64,000 bases of DNA from Neodontobutis hainanensis (taxonomy: Eukaryota; Chordata; Actinopteri; Gobiiformes; Odontobutidae). The notes below the pieces were generated by a model. It had not been told where the DNA came from and searched no databases. It was given only the letters and a program-made list of their open reading frames with translations. Below are positions 39,761-52,265 of this stretch, one piece after another. The position numbers and the translations under genes are program-made. The stretch's first letter is position 1. Each line of letters begins with the position of its first letter. Location of the stretch: positions 18,781,501 to 18,845,500 of the forward strand of contig JALDNG010000020.1 in NCBI GenBank assembly GCA_024349245.1, given 5' to 3'.

Positions 39761-42025
39761 AACATGCTGGGCGCCCCCTGGTGGTGGCTGCTGACTGTGC
39801 ATTTCCCCATGGAGATAACAAAGTGATAATAAAAATAAAAAAAAAAAAATTGCATAATAAGCATAAAAATGCATGTAAAATGTTATTATTATTTAAATCA
39901 GTCAAACCCATGGCCCCTTTTCCCTGCATGTCAGAATGTCATGTCCAGTCTACTCTGTATTCTTGTTTTAGTTGCTGTTATGGCAGAAAAGCACGCTTCA
40001 CAAAGATATGTTGGAAATAGAAGTCAGGTTTTTGGTGCTTTTGTAGTGTTCTTTTTGTATTCACTCTTTAATCCTTTTGAGATTTAGAGTTGTTTTGAGC
40101 ATACAATATTTCTAAGGCCACTGTAATTTAAAATTAAGCTTTCTGCTTTCTCATCATTGGGTCTTTCCACTTTTCAAAAAAGCTCCCCATTGATTATTGT
40201 TTCTTATTATTTTTTTTTCTGTTTGGCATGTAAGCTTAATGTGGAAAAACTGAGCCACTCAAGTGCAAGAAAGAGGCTACAGGGGTAATTTATCAAAAAC
40301 AAAAGACCAGGAGGGCTGTGATTATCTATACTATGTAAATAAAATACAGTATGTGGCTTTAATTCTCATTCAGTTCTGAAATTGTTGGCCCGGTTAGGAG
40401 TGGGCTAAAGGGCAAAAATTTGAAATCACAATTTTCTAATTTCAAGATTACAATTTATTTTAATTAAATTCAACATTATTCTTACGCATTTGAAGTTTAC
40501 ATATACAAAATAATACACTCAGACTCTTTGTCTAATTCAGTAATGACAAGCTCAGTTTAGTTTTATTAAGCAACAGGTTGGTTTGTTAGAGATAGCTTCA
40601 AAAGATAGCTTCAAAAGCATGTTGTGAAAACTGGCGGCTCTTACATCACTGGGAGTAATGAATGAATTAAATCTGCGCTGTGACGCTCTCATTAATGTGT
40701 TGTTATCATTTTATTTGTTCCTCTGTTTAAACTCAGCACCGAGGAAGCAGCATAAGGAGAAAGACCCCTAAGCCCCAGTGGTTAGGCACCACAGTTTTAA
40801 ATGCCACAGTAAATAAGTGCAATTCAGAGTTTTTGAATTGTGCTTGGCTGATGCTTTGGGTGATATAAAAAGATGTTACTGGAGTTAAGTCAAAAAGGCT
40901 TACGTTCAGTCGTGTAGGCAAGGCTCAGTGCTTAATTTGTGGGGAAAGACTGGGGAATATAGAACCCACCTCCTAAATTGGGACTGGGACCTATTTGAGT
41001 AGATCTCTTTTTTTTTTGTCTTTTTCTCAATTTATAACTAAGAAACTGCCAATTTAGTTTGTTAAAATGACATTTGAATACAATTTTTTTGCAGCTTTAC
41101 TACAAGTTAAGACTTATTTAGAATAGCACTTTCTACTATGCACATCTTTCTGGCGTATTTAAATCCTGACGGCATCAAAATGAAAAGCGCTGGTGTTTCT
41201 CCAGGCCTACATCATTGCACGCTAATCAAAAGAGACAACAGCTTGAAATCAAAGAGAAAGCAGTTATCAATTAAGCTCTAGTTGATGGCCAGCGTCTTGA
41301 TGCAATGTTATACAGCCGTGCCAGCTTCATCTCTGATTATAGGAGCAGGCAGCTGGCCCCGAGATGGATCCTGACGGAGCGTGTGTACAAAGCAGGAGGA
41401 GGCAGGAGTAAGTGGTGGGCTCAGCTGGAGAGAGTTGTGACACTCCAGCCTTAGCCCAACTGTCAGAGGCATGTCTCAGAGCAGGGTTGAGAGCAGCTGG
41501 GATTCAGGGGTCAAAAAAGACATTATCCAGAGTGATCTTGAAAAAGTGAACAAAAACTCAGCTAGTGTGAAGAGAGTTGTCACAGCTACAGCAGAAACAC
41601 ACTTTTAAAAAGAAGTCATCAACATTTTAAATCTAAATTTAGAAGTCTATTTTTTACTTGTTTGCAGTTTTACTCTAGACTGTATAATCAAATCGGGGAT
41701 TTTTTAGAAATTATGCATATTGTAAAGAATCCTCGAGCCACTGTTAATTAATTAACTGCATGTGTTACCAATGAACAGTATCACCCTAAAATCAAATTTC
41801 CATCAGTTTGATACATTGAGTTATTTGTCTTTTATCTGTCAAAAAGTAGGGAAGGGTGCAAACACTGCAGTACCACTTTTGGTACCCTTCTGTTTGGGTT
41901 CTAATATGGTATGTTAACCAAAGGCTCAACCTAAGCAGTGAATTATTTGGGTGATTGGATGAACAACATTATATGACTATAAAACGGTTGCTTCGTTGTC
42001 AAACCAAAAACAGGTCCAACTGCAT
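39761..42025 (-). other. Large frem2 intron, nothing recognised
   Basis: AT-rich with several A and T runs; no gene, RNA or repeat family recognised. Confidence 0.5.
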
Positions 42026-42208
42026 ACGGTGGCCCAAAGCAAACATAAGCTCACAACACAATGCAATTAATAAACAGCAAACATAAACGTAAATGCTCCA
42101 GACAACTAGATGTCATTGTGTCTGCTGCAGATACAAGAGTTTGTAGACAAAACATGCCAGCCCAAGAAAACAATGATTGAAATAACCTTCCAGCTCAGTG
42201 GGCACATA

Positions 42209-43211
42209 CAGTTGTGCTCATACGTTTACATACTGAATTTGTGATTTTTTTTTGCCATTTTTTCTCATAGTTAGTGATTGGGTGAAGCAATTTATTGTAC
42301 AAACAACTGTGTTTACTCTTTTTAAAATCATAATGACAACAGAAACTACCCAAATGACCCTGATCTATAGTTTACATACCCCAGTTCTTTAACATCAATG
42401 ACAGCTGGAAGTTTTTTGTGGTGGTTTTGGATGAGGCTCTTTATTTTCTCAGATGGTAAAGCTGCCCATTCTTTTTGGCAAAAAGCCTCCAGTTCCTTTA
42501 AATTCTTGGTCTGTTTTGCATGAACTGCACGTTTGAGATTTCTCCAGAGTGGATCAATGATGTTGAGTTCAGGAGACTGAGGCCAGTCCAGAACCTTCAC
42601 TTTATGCTGCTGTAGCCAATGACAGGTCGACTTGGCCTTGTGCTTTGGATTGTTGTCATGTTGGAACGTCCAAGTACGTCCCATGCTCAGCTTACAGGCA
42701 AGTTTTCCTCCAGTATTTTATGATAACATGCTGCATTCATCTTTTCCTGTGTCTTTGTAGCTCACACATCCCCAAAACATCAATGATCCACCTCCATGTT
42801 TCACAGAAGGAATGCTGTACCTTTTATCGTGGGCCTTGTTGACTCCTCTCCAAATGTAACGTTTATGGTTGTGGCCAAAAAGTTAAATTTTGGTCTCATC
42901 ACTCCAAATGACTTTGAGGCTTGTCTCTGTGTTTGGCATAATGTACGCTATTCAAACTTGTTTGTGTTGACTTGTGCATGTTGTCAGGCCAAAATTACCA
43001 GGGCATGTAAACTTTTGATCAAGGTCATTTTGGTAGTTTCTGTTCTCATTATGATTTAAAAAGAGTAAGCACAATTGTTTGACAATAAATGGCTTGACCC
43101 AACCCCTAACTATGAGTAAAAGAAGCATTTTTGTGTTATTACTTATATTCTGAAAAATGGCCAAAAAGATTTACAAATTCTGTCAGGGTATGTAACTTAT
43201 GTGCACAACTG
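42209..43211 (-). mobile_element. Tc1-like transposon with both ends, internally deleted
   Basis: The terminal inverted repeats are CAGTTGTGCTCATACGTTTA (left) and the inverse of GTATGTAACTTATGTGCACA plus ACTG (right). Target TA lies on both sides (42207-42208 and 43212-43213). Length is 1,003 bp against roughly 1.6 kb for intact relatives. The N-terminal DNA-binding part of the transposase is missing: sequence passes from the right inverted repeat directly to residues around 'KVIWSDETKI'. The C-terminal frame is described separately. Confidence 0.88.
42346..42900 (-). pseudogene. Tc1-family transposase, C-terminal remnant
   Basis: Minus-strand frames keep recognisable DDE/D transposase blocks in order: 'WSDETK' (first catalytic D), 'VKHGGGSLMFWGCV', 'FQHDNNPKHK' (second D) and 'SPELNIIDPLW', where the third acidic residue is D rather than the E usual in Tc1. 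The longest open piece is 112 codons (42346-42684). Upstream pieces are broken by stops and frame changes, and the helix-turn-helix N-terminus is absent, so the protein cannot be made whole. Confidence 0.85.
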
Positions 43212-43407
43212 TATATTTAGTTCAGATCACTCACATCATTTCATGTGGCGTCCTGAGGAAATATAGGCATTTTAATATCTACACTACCCCCTAGTGGTCT
43301 GGAGTATTTCCGTTGTGTTGTAATGCAATGTGCTTTTTTATGTCATTGTGTTGTGAGCTTATGTTTGCTTTTTAATGTTGCTGTGTTATGCACTACTGGG
43401 CCACCGT

Positions 43408-46400
43408 ACATATTACATTGCTTTGTGCAGTACCTGATGGAATTCATTAACTCAGAAATCTCACAAGAATCTAGCTGCTGTGCGAAGTAAGAATTATTAT
43501 TTTAGTGCAACAAGAAGGATGGTTAAAACACAGCTCATTACAGACACAGATCCTGTAGTTCTTGTGATTCACAACAACAAATTGAGAAGTAAGGACATAA
43601 ATGCCAGTCGTCAGAGGTTGCTTTTCGATTACTGTGTTGTGTTCTTTGTTGGATTTCTTGGCGAGCTATAGTAGTGTGTGGTATAGCTAACTAAACAATC
43701 CCACATGGCTGCAGTAGAAACACAAGCCAGAGTCAGCTGTTCCAAACTGTGATGGTTAGCTGAACTGATTGTACAACTCAAGCCTCATTCAAAAGCAACA
43801 CCTACACTAATTCTACCTACCATTGACTGACGCTGAGCTATTATGCTATACTATAAGCTATACTCGACTCCTTGACACTGACCAAAGATCTAGCAGGCTA
43901 AATACCAACAGCGACAGACAGCCCATGAGAGTGCAAGATGGACAATGGAAGAGGTTTAAAACAAGCTTGAACTGAGACAAATCCATTAGTTTTAAAAATC
44001 ACACTATCGTACAGTGTGATCTTAACTTTAGATGACCAAAGGCTATGGAATGTTAAAGGGTACCTTAGGCATCTAACCTTGAGGCACAAAGACCCCTCAA
44101 GGTTGGATGCCAAAGGATTACCAACTCAACTTATACATTCTGCTCTAATTACAAATGTATCCTATCAGCTCTATTTGACATGAATTTCTGCATGATTTAT
44201 TGCTGCTTTTTGTGTGAACAATCTTCCCACAAACTTTAATCTTCAAGCTTTCCTGGAGACACTCCCGTAGCAGTGTTTTAACAACCCCAGTTCTGCTAGA
44301 GCAATATCCTGAGGCCGCTATGACGACATATATTATCATCCAGGGAACAAGCCCAGGCCTGGAGTCTGTAAGATGCTGGAAATGTGCAGAGTCTTTGTTA
44401 TCCCCCCTTCTACAAGCCTCCTTCAGATAGGTGCATATTAACAGAGAAACTAGATTTCCCTTCTTTTTTCAAAGGAAAAATGAGGACGCCTTGCTGTGCG
44501 GGGGTCTTTTATTGTATCTAAAGCTCATTTTTTTATGAACACATTGAGAGATCTGCTTTGCAACTTGAATAAAAGATGTATTTCTGACTAAGAATCAAGA
44601 GTGTGGCAGTAATCTGTGGCAAAGAAATCATGATGAGAGTAGGAAGCGTTTAATAACCACCATCTGCTGAGAGAGACGCACAAGAGTTGTGCCAAGGCAA
44701 AAATGACTAAAAATTATCAATTAAAAACTCCAATCAGCAGGTTTAGTTTTGGAGTCTAATCACATAGTAAATTGTTTTAATGGGGTTGTACGAGATTTTG
44801 ATGGTTTGTGCCATAATATCGTTCTTTGTTGATTTATTCAAATAAACCATGCATGAAGCACTTTTTTGGACTTTGTGTGGCATGTTAATTAAATTAGTCT
44901 TGGTCTATAAAAAAGGAGAGGATTAAAACTAAAGGTAACCAATTTACACTGCTTTATTTTCACTCGGAGGGTATTGCACACAGCTAATACAATGCTATAG
45001 TAAAAATATTTTTATACTTGGACGAATTGGATCTCCTTTTAAGGCCAATAGCAAGACAATTTTATTTAAATTGTTTTAACCAGTTCATAATTTGTCATTT
45101 GAAAACCCACTGTGGTAGCCTGAACCACAGCTTATTGGAAACTCGGCTGTAGAATACTAAAGGCACCTTCAGCATCAGTAATGAACAAAATGGGACATTG
45201 ACAACAACAAACATTGCTATCGCTATACATCTCTGATTATCTCTGCTATACTAGAACATGTGCAGTGTGTCAGTCTATTTTCTGTAGCACACCCAGAGAG
45301 TGTAGTCGAAGTAGGGCTATTGCAATCAGCAATAAATATACAGTATATTTGATATGTCTTTCAAATGTTCGCTGATAATGCATCATTTAAGTGTGAACTT
45401 TGGTCTATTTCCGGATAATATACAACCCTAATATCAATCTCGTCCTATACGTTGCTCATTGGTTCATTTTTTGTGGTTTAAAAAATATTCAATGCAGCTT
45501 TACTACAAGTTACTGAGCTCATATTAGTTTAATGACCTACTTTTACAACAAGACTAAATTGCAGATGACTCATTATCTTATTTTTAATATTTCAAATACT
45601 ATGAGGAGACAGATGGTTATTATGAGTCTATTCTGAATGAGACTGAAGCTGTGTCATTTTTCTAAGAACCATCAAAATGTTTTTCTTTGGCTTTGGTTGG
45701 TTGGTTTGGTTACTTGGTGCTATTTTAATAGAGCACAATGTGTATTTATTGACTGGTAATAAGAGCTGACTAAAGACTAGTGCACTTTTTTTGGATATAT
45801 TATTACACACACCACACAAGATTTATCTCTGTTCTTTTACTAAACTAAGGAAAGGTGAATATTTACTATAGGTAATATATTAGGCATCCATACAAAGGCA
45901 CTATAAAAAAGGCACTGTAAAAGTATTTAACCTCTGCAACACTATATTTGTTTTGGCACCACAAAAAAAAGAGAAGCTGCTTCAATCTGGATACTAAACA
46001 AAAATAAGCCACAATACATACAGAGGAAATTAAAGAAACATCTGCAAACCTGAGGACCAAACAAGTCTCTCTTCAGCTCCATAGCCAAGCCTAAATCCTG
46101 ACTGTAATTCAGGTAATAGTCCCAAAAGTTAAACAGCTGTTACCTTCACAGGGCTCTGTAATCACCTCCCAGATGTTGCATTCACTAAAAACATTTTTTC
46201 AAAAACATAAAACCACTACGTAATATTTTTAGCCGCAACAACACAGATGGACTGACAAACGTAAACAGTTACACTGCTGTTAAAACACATCTACTGAATT
46301 GTCTCTGTTATCAAGATTTAACAATTTTACATGTGGTCCATGAAATGTTAAAAAGCTAAGGAAAGGCCCCAGACTTTATTGGCTAGAGCACATACTGTAT

Positions 46401-47589
46401 TCTCCTGTGAAAGATATTTGGTCACCTTCTTTTTGTTGTTTGTTCAATTAGATGTATGTGATATGTTTGTGGCTCACATTTTAGTCAAACCATACTAGAG
46501 TTCATTTGGAAGTGCACTGAGAGCCATCTTTTTAAGAGGTCTGAGTACACGTTTTTGGGGCTAACTGTGGTTGTTATGGCAGCGTACAGACTTATCCAAA
46601 GGATGGCAAAGGGAACTCACTTTCAAACTTCTGATTGCAGGAAGTGCATTTAAAACAATTGAGCACACCTCAATTCAGAAGTAGTCTAGTAGTGCAGTGA
46701 CTAAGGCAATAACAATATTTAACTATAGTGTTAACTTGTAATAAAACCATAAAAACTTTTTTCGCCTTTTCGCTTTTAAAAATGTTTTAAAAGATTTAGT
46801 GTGTTGTTGGTCAGCAGCTGAATTTAAATGCAGGGTGCAAAAACAGCTGGGTCTGGTGCATTGCAAATGTGGGGAAGGTCTTGCCAAATGGAAGCAGAAG
46901 CTGTTTTGGAGGAAATGCTGCCAAAGTCATAATGCTTCTATTATATGCAGATGCTTTGCCAGTAAATTATATTCTGAACATTTGCAAACATTTTGGAGTT
47001 CAGTGCTTGGGATCTGCAGGCTAACTTTGACTCTATAAAACTTAGTCTAAAATGGATGTGGAGTGCAGTTGAGTTCAACACCTGGACATGCACACTATAG
47101 TGCACACAAAGGATTTGTTTAACCCTTATTTTCGCTGAGGTGAGGCACGCAACAGGGCCACACATAATCCCTCAAACATGGGATTAGAGCAGAGATAGAT
47201 CCAAATATGCACTCAGTGTCACATGTGATTACACACAGATAAGGTGTTGAGGCCGTATCAATGGGGGTCCAGGTTCATGGTGGTCTGAATTCTGTTAGAT
47301 GAGGTAGAAGAAACAAAACAATGCTCCAGAGCAGGTTCTGTTCCGGGTGGAGGATAGAAGTAACTTTGTGAGATTGTGGAGTGATTTCATGAAGTCAAAA
47401 CTTATATATGTGTTGACTAAATGGCATTATGCTCAGAATGTGTTTAGCTGCATTTGGCTTTGTACAGGACCCGGGTCAACCTTACACACCAACTGCAGTA
47501 ACTATGTAAGAGGCTGCCTCCAGCATACAGTCAACACTGTTAGACAATAAAATCCATAAAAATAAAACATAGAACCACTATCAAACATA
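43408..47589 (-). other. Large frem2 intron, nothing recognised
   Basis: 4.2 kb without recognised coding or repeat sequence. An AGGGCTATTGCAATC word near 45313 hints at a decayed transposon end, too weak to annotate. Confidence 0.5.
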
Positions 47590-48740
47590 CACTATATTGC
47601 CAAAAGTACTCGTCTGCCTTCACACGCATGTGAACGTGAGTGACAGCCCATTCTAAAACCATAATGTCTGCCCACATTAGTGGACTAATGTGGGCTAATG
47701 TGGGCTTAACCTTTGCAGCTATGAATATAACTAACTATAACCTCTTCTAGACAGGTTTTTCACAAGGTTTTAGATTGTGTTTATGGGAATGTTTGACCGA
47801 AAGAAGTGCACTGATGTTTGACGAGAAAGCCTGGCTCACAGTCTCCGCTCTAAATCATCCCAAAGGTGTTCTGTGGGGTTGAGGTCAGGACTCTGTGCAG
47901 GCCAGTCAATTTCTTCCTTGCCCTTGCTTTGTGCACTACCATAGAGCGCAGTCATGAGCATGAAACAGCATGAAACTGTCCAAAAAGGTCTTGGTATGCT
48001 GAAGCATTAACAGTTCCTTTCACTGGAACTAAGAGAATGAGCCCAACTCCTAAAAAACAACCCCACATCATAACCCCCTCTCCACCAAACTTTACACTTG
48101 GCACTGTGCAGACAGTACTGTTCTTCTGGTAACAGCCAAACCCAGACTCGTCCATGAGATTTTCAGATGGAGAAGTGCGACTGGTCACTCCAGAGAACAC
48201 GTCTCCACTGCTCTAGAGTCCAGTGGCGGCGTGCTTTACACTGCACTCGACACTTTGCATTGCACTTGGTGATGTAAGGCTTGGATGCAGCTCCTCGGCC
48301 ATAAAAACCCATTCTATGAAGCTCTCTACGCCCTGTTCTTGAGCTAATCTGAAGATCACATGAAGTTTAAAGGCCTGTAGCTATTGACTCAGCATCCACT
48401 GACCCTGCTCTTTGTGATTTAACATGCCCTACCACTTTGTGGCTGAGTTGCTGTTGTTTCCAATTGCTTCCATTTTGTTATAGTAGCACTAACAGTTGAT
48501 TGTGGAATATTTAGTAGCGAGTAAATGTCACGATTGGACTTATTGCACAAATGGCATCCTATCATGGTACCAAGCTGGAATTTAGTGAGCTCCTGAGAGT
48601 GATCATTCTTTCGCAAACATTTGTAGAAGTAGTATGCATGCCTAGGTGCTTAATTTTATACATTTGTGGCTATGGAAGTGATTGGAACACCTGAATTCAA
48701 TGATTTGGATGGTTGAGTGAATACTTTTGGCAATATAGTG
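47590..48740 (-). mobile_element. Tc1-like transposon with both ends, second family
   Basis: The ends are perfect inverses: CACTATATTGCCAAAAGTA and TACTTTTGGCAATATAGTG. Target TA flanks both sides (47588-47589 and 48741-48742). Length is 1,151 bp. The terminal sequence differs from the other Tc1 copies in this window, so this is a different family. The transposase inside is broken. Confidence 0.92.
47790..48616 (-). pseudogene. Tc1-family transposase pseudogene
   Basis: On the minus strand, 48616-48419 codes an N-terminal helix-turn-helix piece (SQELTKFQLGTMIGCH, then 'SLLNIPQSTVSATITKWK'). 48200-47952 codes the central part with 'SVKFGGEGVMMWGCF'. 47930-47830 codes 'IDWPAQSPDLNPTEHLW', which retains the third catalytic glutamate. 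The pieces lie in different frames with stops between them, and the segment holding the second catalytic aspartate is not readable. All domains are in correct order, but the gene is dead. Confidence 0.85.
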
Positions 48741-48742
48741 TA

Positions 48743-50785
48743 CGTAGGAAATGATAAGCAAATTAAAAAACAACAGTCAAGCAGCAAATGTTTTTGAGTT
48801 CTTTTTTCAACTTACACATGTGCTTTTTACCTTGTTTTCCAAGACCACACATTCCATTATTGACCTCTTAGCCTTGTCTAGTTTTGAATGACACCTAGCC
48901 TAATAACAACAAGAGAAAAAAAACTGAAAAGTTTTTGGCAGACAATAGGAGACTTCAAGGAGAATACCCAGGTGGACCATATATATCCAGATTTCACCAG
49001 AACTGTCCCTTTTTCAAGCCTGTTGTGTCATGTTCTAACAAATATCTGTAAAAACTACCAAAAAGTAAATGTTTTGAACTGTCACTTCTCTGATGTCCCA
49101 TTTTCATGCATGCATTCAAAGATTTCAAAGAAATGCATACAAAATCTCCATCCAAAAATATGCTTATGGCTTAAGAATGTCCCATAGAAAAAAAACACAA
49201 AAAAAAAAACATATAAATAAACTAAAATATTTTAAAGAAAAAAAAGGTCCATGCCTGGATTAGAAAACCAAGAGTAATCAGTTTTTTTTTGTCTTGAGTC
49301 TAACATGAGAGGTCAGGACAACAGGGCCTCAATGGTGTACCATTAAAAAAAAAACATTTCCACATTGCACCATTATATAACTACTGCTAACTTGGTTCCC
49401 TCATTTTGTGGTCAAAAGCTAAAATGTAAAATCATTCTATTAAGAATAAGTTGCTTTATAAAACAATTTTCCAACAAGTTAAAGAGTTATTGACTTAGTC
49501 TGAACACTTTACATAGTAAACCAGTCTTTCTTTAGAAATGTAGAACAGTAGCTTTGGGGCTTCAGACTCTGTGGAGTTTGACCTTCAACTGAAGCCCCAT
49601 TTTTATGAAGTGAAAAATCAATAATGTTTAGCTGCCTCTTTGTAGCTCGCTGAAAGAGAAAAAAATGAGCAGGTAGAGAGTGTGTGGAATGAAAAACAAA
49701 AGCCACAACAGTGGGTCTGTCAGTGGGAGCAGGCCTGACGCTGAGTGAGTGGCTGCAGGCAGAGAGGGATCCAGCTTCACAAACAGACGCTGCTCGGGCT
49801 TGTGTGTGCTCAGGTAAGCTCACCTGAATGCACCCAAATCCCCAGGAGACAAGGGGGGGCCTGTGGTCCACCGAGACGCACCAATTAACTCAGGGAGAAT
49901 GACAGAAGCACCAATCCACTACTGACACAGAGAGATAAAAAAAACAAAATGTGCTCCCAGCAAGACTCTAACTTGAAATAATTAGAGACACACTGCACTG
50001 AAAGGTGTCCCAGACTTTTTTGTCTGAATGCTTAAATTATTTATACTATAGCTAAGTAAACTTTTTAAATCTTTATCCAAAAATGGTTCAGTGATTTGAA
50101 AATGTATGATCAAGTAGTGGTATAGAAAACCCAATAAGCAGCTGTAACTCAAAATGGTCTTCAGTTTGACTGATCCAGGACTTCTGTCTGAGTTTACTAA
50201 TACGCCCCAAGCTGCTCTTTTACATATTAAGAATTGTGTCCAAAATCATCCCAACAATCACTCCACCACCAAACAGCCATAACCTGTTTATCTCATCAGG
50301 ATGGTGTGTCCTGGAGCGCATCATTCACTTAATGCCTCAGACCAAACTGGCAACAGTAAATAACCAGAAACACTTCATGCACCAGACACCAGTGATGCAC
50401 GGCTTGGGGTTATCCCCAAAAGGGGACAGCATGCTTCTCCAGAGATACGCAGCAGTTCCATTTCTCTGTGACGGCGCTGCCAATTCACATCAATCTGCAC
50501 AGATCAGATTGTACCACCAGACCGGACACCAACATCCGGATATTCAAAGTATTACAAAAATATACAGACAAATCTTCTTTATGTGAATATTTATATGTTT
50601 ATTTAAACAATAATAGACATACACACGGGGGACAACGCCACTCGCTTGCTATTCATTGTAAATGAAGCTCGGGACACAATGCCATGTTTGCAAGTCTCCC
50701 CGCTGCCACGAGACACGCAAAATTAGTACTCGTGCTTGTGCATGTGGTTGTGCACACATGGGGCTGCAAGGAAGGTCAGATATCT
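48743..50785 (-). other. Large frem2 intron, nothing recognised
   Basis: No family recognised. Open frames at 49509-49871 and 50236-50586 carry no domain pattern. The last few hundred bases adjoin the truncated 5' end of an L2-like LINE. Confidence 0.5.
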
Positions 50786-51850
50786 GACATCAGAAGGTCA
50801 GACACTCAACTCCACTTGTCATTTCAACCTGATGATCCGAGGGTCTCTGCTCGTGTCTCGGCGTGCCTGAGTGACATCTCACTTTGGATGCAGGACCATC
50901 ACCTGCAGCTGAACCTTGAAAAAACAGAACTGCTTGTGATTCCTGCCAACCCAAAGACTCACCACAACCTCTCCATTCAACTAGGCTCATCAACCATTAC
51001 ACCGTCCAGCACTGCCAGAAATCTGGGAGTGGTAATTGATAATCAACTAAACTTCACAAGTCATGTTGCCAGCACCACCAGGTCCTGTAGATTCATCCTC
51101 TACAACATTAGGAAAATTAGACCTTTCCTTTCAGAGCACTCTACGCAATTCCTAGTTCAGGCTCTTGTCTTGTCCAAACTGGATTATTGCAATGCTCTTC
51201 TGGCTGGACTCCCTGCCTGCACAACCAAACCTCTGCAGCTGATTCAGAATGCAGCGGCAAGAGTGGTCTTTAAAGAACCGAAGAGAGCGCACGTAACTCC
51301 TCTCCTCATTAGGTTACACTGGCTCCCGGTTGAGGCACGCATTAAGTTCAAAGCTATGCTCTTGGCCTACAAGACCACCACTGGCTCCGCCCCCTCATAC
51401 CTTCACTCACTGATACAGACCTATGTTCCTACGAGATCCCTGCGATCTGCTAATGAACAACGTCTGGTGGTACCATTCCAAAAAGGAAAAAAATCACTCT
51501 CACGTACTTTCTCTGGATCTGTTCCACATTGGTGGAATGATCTACTGCTGCTACAAGATCAGCAGATTCTGTAGACATCTTTAAAAAATGCTTGAAAACA
51601 AATCTTTTCCGTCAACATCTGACTGACAAACACTGAATTCTACTTCCTTTCTATCGATTCCTTTAAAAAAAAAAAAAAAAAAAATTCTTATCCTTGGCTT
51701 TGATTACTGTGCTAGGTTTTTAACTGACTAGTTTTTTGTGCATTTATGCTTTTTGTTACCCTGTGTTGTTGAAATTGCTTCCATTGTTTTCCTCACTTGT
51801 AAGTCACTTTGGATAAAAGCGTCTGCTAAATGACTAAATGACTAAATGTA
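50786..51850 (+). mobile_element. L2-like LINE, 5'-truncated
   Basis: Only the part of ORF2 after the reverse transcriptase catalytic site remains. The end of the element is 'CACTTTGGATAAAAGCGTCT' plus GCTAAATGA, then short ACTAAATG repeats, a tail common to fish L2-type LINEs. A poly(A) run lies at 51665-51684 in the 3' untranslated part. Truncation from the 5' end is the usual result of incomplete reverse transcription. Confidence 0.85.
50790..51574 (+). pseudogene. L2-like ORF2, C-terminal part
   Basis: The frame is open for about 260 codons. It starts at 'SDTQLHLSFQPDD', where the catalytic Y-A-D-D should just precede but is replaced by 'RRSD'. It runs through 'LNLEKTELLVIP', 'TARNLGVVIDNQLNFTSHV', 'LDYCNALLAGLP', 'LQLIQNAAARVVF' and 'LHWLPVEARIKFKAMLLAYK', the standard order of the C-terminal domain in L2/CR1 LINEs. 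The endonuclease and catalytic core are absent. The last residues diverge after 'VPHWWNDLL'. Confidence 0.88.
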
Positions 51851-52265
51851 AATGTAGATATGGATATGTTCACTTACTTACTAGTAGCACTAGTAAGACT
51901 AAAATTGTAGTACTAGTGGACACCAAAATGATTAATTGACGACAAGATGACATACAAAAGCCACTTGTTACACAGAATGTTTACTAGTTGTACTAGTCAA
52001 CCACAGAAAGCCAACTACTGAACAGGTCAAATGCCATACTTCTACTAGTGAGAAAACAATGCCTAGTGGATTCCAAACTGTCAACATGCAAGTCCTTTTG
52101 CAACCTTATAACTGACTTAACTGAGGCAAAAATGTCTAGTTAACTAGTAGATGCTAAAAACAGTGACTAGTAAAGCAATTTTGCTCAGTAGTACTGCTAG
52201 TGGACTCAAAAGTGTTGATCTAGTTTACACAAGGTTGGGTCCACTAGTAGCAAAATTGTGCACCC
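51851..52265. repeat. CTAG-rich degenerate repeat block
   Basis: ACTAGT, TACTAG and CTAGTGG words recur at least fifteen times in about 400 bases, often 15-40 bases apart, while CTAG is scarce elsewhere. Two related ends, TTACTAGTAGCACTAGTAAG near 51879 and CCACTAGTAGCAAAATTGTG near 52240, suggest a small transposon or decayed satellite. No coding frame. Confidence 0.65.

Larger units (their letters stand above)
42026..43407. mobile_element. Inverted-repeat DNA element interrupted by a Tc1 copy
   Basis: The outer ends are inverse: ACGGTGGCCCA at 42026 and TGGGCCACCGT at 43397-43407. Longer matching blocks occur in both arms in inverse order: 'AGCAAACATAAGCTCACAAC' plus ACAATG, and 'CTCCAGACNACTAG'. 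The right arm also has a block similar to part of the left arm repeated. The arms are not perfectly collinear, so the element has rearranged. The central 42209-43211 is a separate Tc1 element. The superfamily of the outer element is unknown to me; no transposase frame is seen. Confidence 0.65.

Noticed and set aside
49509..49871. 120-codon minus-strand open frame
   Set aside because: No family pattern and no supporting splice signals or neighbouring exon.
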